Source: Hydractinia symbiolongicarpus | Taxonomy: Eukaryota; Cnidaria; Hydrozoa; Anthoathecata; Hydractiniidae | Length of the DNA stretch: 64,000 bases | Assembly (NCBI RefSeq): GCF_029227915.1 | Contig: NC_079880.1 | Span: 30,127,501-30,191,500, forward strand | Direction of reading: 5' to 3' | In this document: positions 62,660 through 64,000 of the stretch, piece after piece | Layout of the letters: each line of letters opens with the position of its first letter | Numbering within the stretch: position 1 is the first letter of the stretch | The notes under the pieces: model-generated | Databases searched by the model: none | The model's input: only the letters and a program-made list of their open reading frames with translations | What the model was told of the DNA's origin: nothing | Made by a program: the position numbers and the translations under genes

Positions 62660-64000
62660 AATGATTTAAAAAATCGTTCTGGAAATGAGTTAACTCACAG
62701 GGTACTTTCTTTGTATACTTTTGACTATACGGGCCAAGCCCGGGATTTACGGGAAATGGCGGGATTTCGTTTGCCGGCGATTAAACTTTTTTCATTCAGT
62801 GTATCATCAGAAATGAAAACATTTTTGAAAACTACAAGTCTCATGCGTTTTAGTGGTGAAAAGATAATTTAAAAAATCGTTTTGGAAATGAGTTTACTCA
62901 CAGGGTACTTTCTTTGTATACATTCGACTATACGGGTCAAGCCCGGGATTTACGGGAAATCGCGGGTTTTCGTTTGCCGGCGATTAAACCACTTTCATTA
63001 AGCGTCTCATCAAAAATGAAAACATTTTTGAAAACTACAAGTCTCATGCGTTTTAGTAGTGAAAAGATAATTTAAGAAATCGTTTTGGAAATGAGTTTAC
63101 TCACAGGGTACTTTCTTTGTATACATTCGACTATACGGGCCAAGCCCGGGATTTACAGGAAATCGCGGGTTTTCGCTTGCCGGCGATTAAACCACCTTCA
63201 TTAAGCGTCTCATCAAAAATGAAAACATTTCTGAAATCTACAAGTCTCACGCGTTTTAGTGGTGAAAAAAGAATTTAAAAAATCGTTTGGGAAATGAGTT
63301 TACTTCCTGGGTACTTTCTTTGTATACTTTTGACTACACGGACCGAGTCCGGGGTTTACAGGAAGTCGCGGGTTTTCGTTTGCCGGCGATTAAACTTTTT
63401 TAATTCAGCGTCTCATTAAAAATGAAAACATTTTTAAAAACTACAAGTCTCATGGGCTTTAGTGGTGAAATAATAATTTAAAAAATCGTTCGGGAAATGA
63501 GTTTACACCCTGGGTACTTTCTTTGTATACTTTTAACTATACGGGCCGAGTCCGGGATTTACGGGAAGTCGCGGGTTTTCGTTTGCCGGCGATTAAACTT
63601 CTTTTATTCAGCGTCTCATCAAAAATGAAAACATTTTTGAAAACTACAAGTCTCATGCGTTTTAGTGGCGAAAAGATAATTTAAAAAATCGTTCGGGAAA
63701 AGTGTTTACTCTCTGGGTACTTTCTTTGTATACTTTTGACTATACGGGCCGAGTCCGGGATTTACGGGAAGTCGCGGGTTTGCGTTTGCCGGGGATTAAA
63801 CTTCTTTTATTCAGCGTCTCATCAAAAATGAAAACATTTTTAAAAACTACAAGTCTCATGGGCTTTAGTGGTGAAATAATAATTTAAAAAATCGTTCGGG
63901 AAATGAGTTTACACCCTGGGTACTTTCTTTGTATACTTTTGACTATACGGGCCGAGTCCGGGATTTACGGTAAATCGCGGGTTTTCGTTTGCCGGCGATT
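62660..64000 (-). repeat. segment matching the end of R1 and 36.1-36.9 kb
   Basis: The order of subtypes GTTAACTC, AAATGGCGGG, GTGTATCATCAG, TCGTTTTGG, ACGGGTCAAG, CCACTTTCATTAAGC, GTAGTGAAAAG, TTTTCGCTTGCC, ACTACACGGACCG and TTTACACCCTGGG is the same as at about 21.24-22.20 kb. The ACTACACGG anchors are at about 21912 and 63334, 41.4 kb apart in the same orientation. A shorter version lacking two units is at about 36.1-36.9 kb. Confidence 0.8.

Larger units (their letters stand above)
1..64000. repeat. 203-bp satellite DNA array filling the window
   Basis: The window is made only of tandem copies of one AT-rich monomer. In the forward orientation, successive TATACAAAGAAAG anchors fall at 1, 204, 407, 610, 813, 1016, 1219, 1422, 1625, 1828 and 2031, so the spacing is exactly 203 bp. 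Most departures elsewhere are 1-bp indels. Anchor spacing and block lengths imply about 315 copies. Neighbouring copies differ at a modest number of positions, and these variants define recurring subtypes. No unique sequence, transposon or gene interrupts the array, and both window edges lie inside it, so its full size is unknown. Long, gene-free, higher-order-structured arrays of this kind are known from centromeric and pericentromeric heterochromatin. Whether this array is centromeric cannot be read from sequence alone. I do not recognise it as a named satellite family. Confidence 0.98.
33445..64000 (-). repeat. reverse-oriented array block R3 (~150 monomers)
   Basis: This is the largest block of one polarity, and it runs off the right edge. 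Its subtype composition changes along its length: GGTACCTTC/TCTAGAA subtypes at 33.7-36.0 kb, ACTACACGG and GTGTTTACTCTCTGGG subtypes at 36.5-42.2 kb, a recently amplified family at 42.2-54.3 kb, the first family again at 54.3-62.6 kb, and the ACTACACGG family again at 63.1-64.0 kb. Confidence 0.97.

Noticed and set aside
1-64000. CRISPR array, because of regular repeats
   Set aside because: There are no unique spacers. The whole 203-bp unit is repeated, and the context has no cas genes.
1-64000. RNA polymerase III boxes or tRNA-derived origin of the monomer
   Set aside because: I could find no convincing A box plus B box pair in either orientation, and no tRNA-like fold.
1-64000. Telomeric or subtelomeric repeats at the ends or junctions
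   Set aside because: No TTAGG or TTAGGG runs are present. Both edges are ordinary satellite monomers.

Overview
The whole 64 kb window is one uninterrupted satellite DNA array, with no flanking unique sequence at either edge. A roughly 203-bp monomer repeats about 315 times. I see no credible protein-coding gene, rRNA, tRNA, CRISPR array, transposon, promoter or terminator. This organisation (long tandem array, higher-order repeats, polarity switches) is that of a eukaryotic centromeric, pericentromeric or heterochromatic satellite. The species cannot be identified from the sequence. An invertebrate such as an insect is a guess only, based on an AT-rich monomer that keeps many CpG dinucleotides.

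Orientation. I call 'forward' the monomer that reads TATACAAAGAAAGTACCC on the + strand. The array switches polarity five times. It is forward at 1-14574 (about 72 monomers), reverse at 14575-22525 (39), forward at 22526-29262 (33), reverse at 29263-32713 (17), forward at 32714-33444 (3.6) and reverse at 33445-64000 (150). The junctions are satellite joined directly to satellite. Two of them (29260 and 33442) are the same junction in duplicate, 4182 bp apart.

Higher-order structure. Monomers fall into subtypes defined by shared variants, and blocks of several subtypes are themselves repeated. Examples are a trimer (609 bp) at 1-1218, an 11-mer spacing (2232 bp) at 1998-6159, a 7-mer (1420/1421 bp) at 6160-9806, a 12-mer with a 9-mer derivative at 23.8-28.1 kb, 6- and 7-mer units at 29.7-36.1 kb, a 7-mer nested in ~24/25-mer superunits at 42.2-54.3 kb, and a dimer (406 bp) at 57.1-57.9 kb. 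The same subtype families occur in both orientations, so the inversions moved pre-existing higher-order blocks.

Monomer anatomy. Each unit holds an A/T-tract half and a GC-rich, CpG-containing half. The AT-rich half contains a perfect 9-bp dyad with a TTTT loop in many copies. The GC-rich half has GCCGGC, CCCGGG and a CGGGC/GCCCG dyad, with CGGG motifs spaced about one helical turn apart. Short open frames (60-122 codons) occur on both strands, but they are by-products of the repeat: 203 is not a multiple of 3, the frames recur at monomer multiples, and their length depends on a single stop-removing variant. Nothing here looks like a new gene system. What deserves attention is the rearrangement history and the dyad structure of the satellite.
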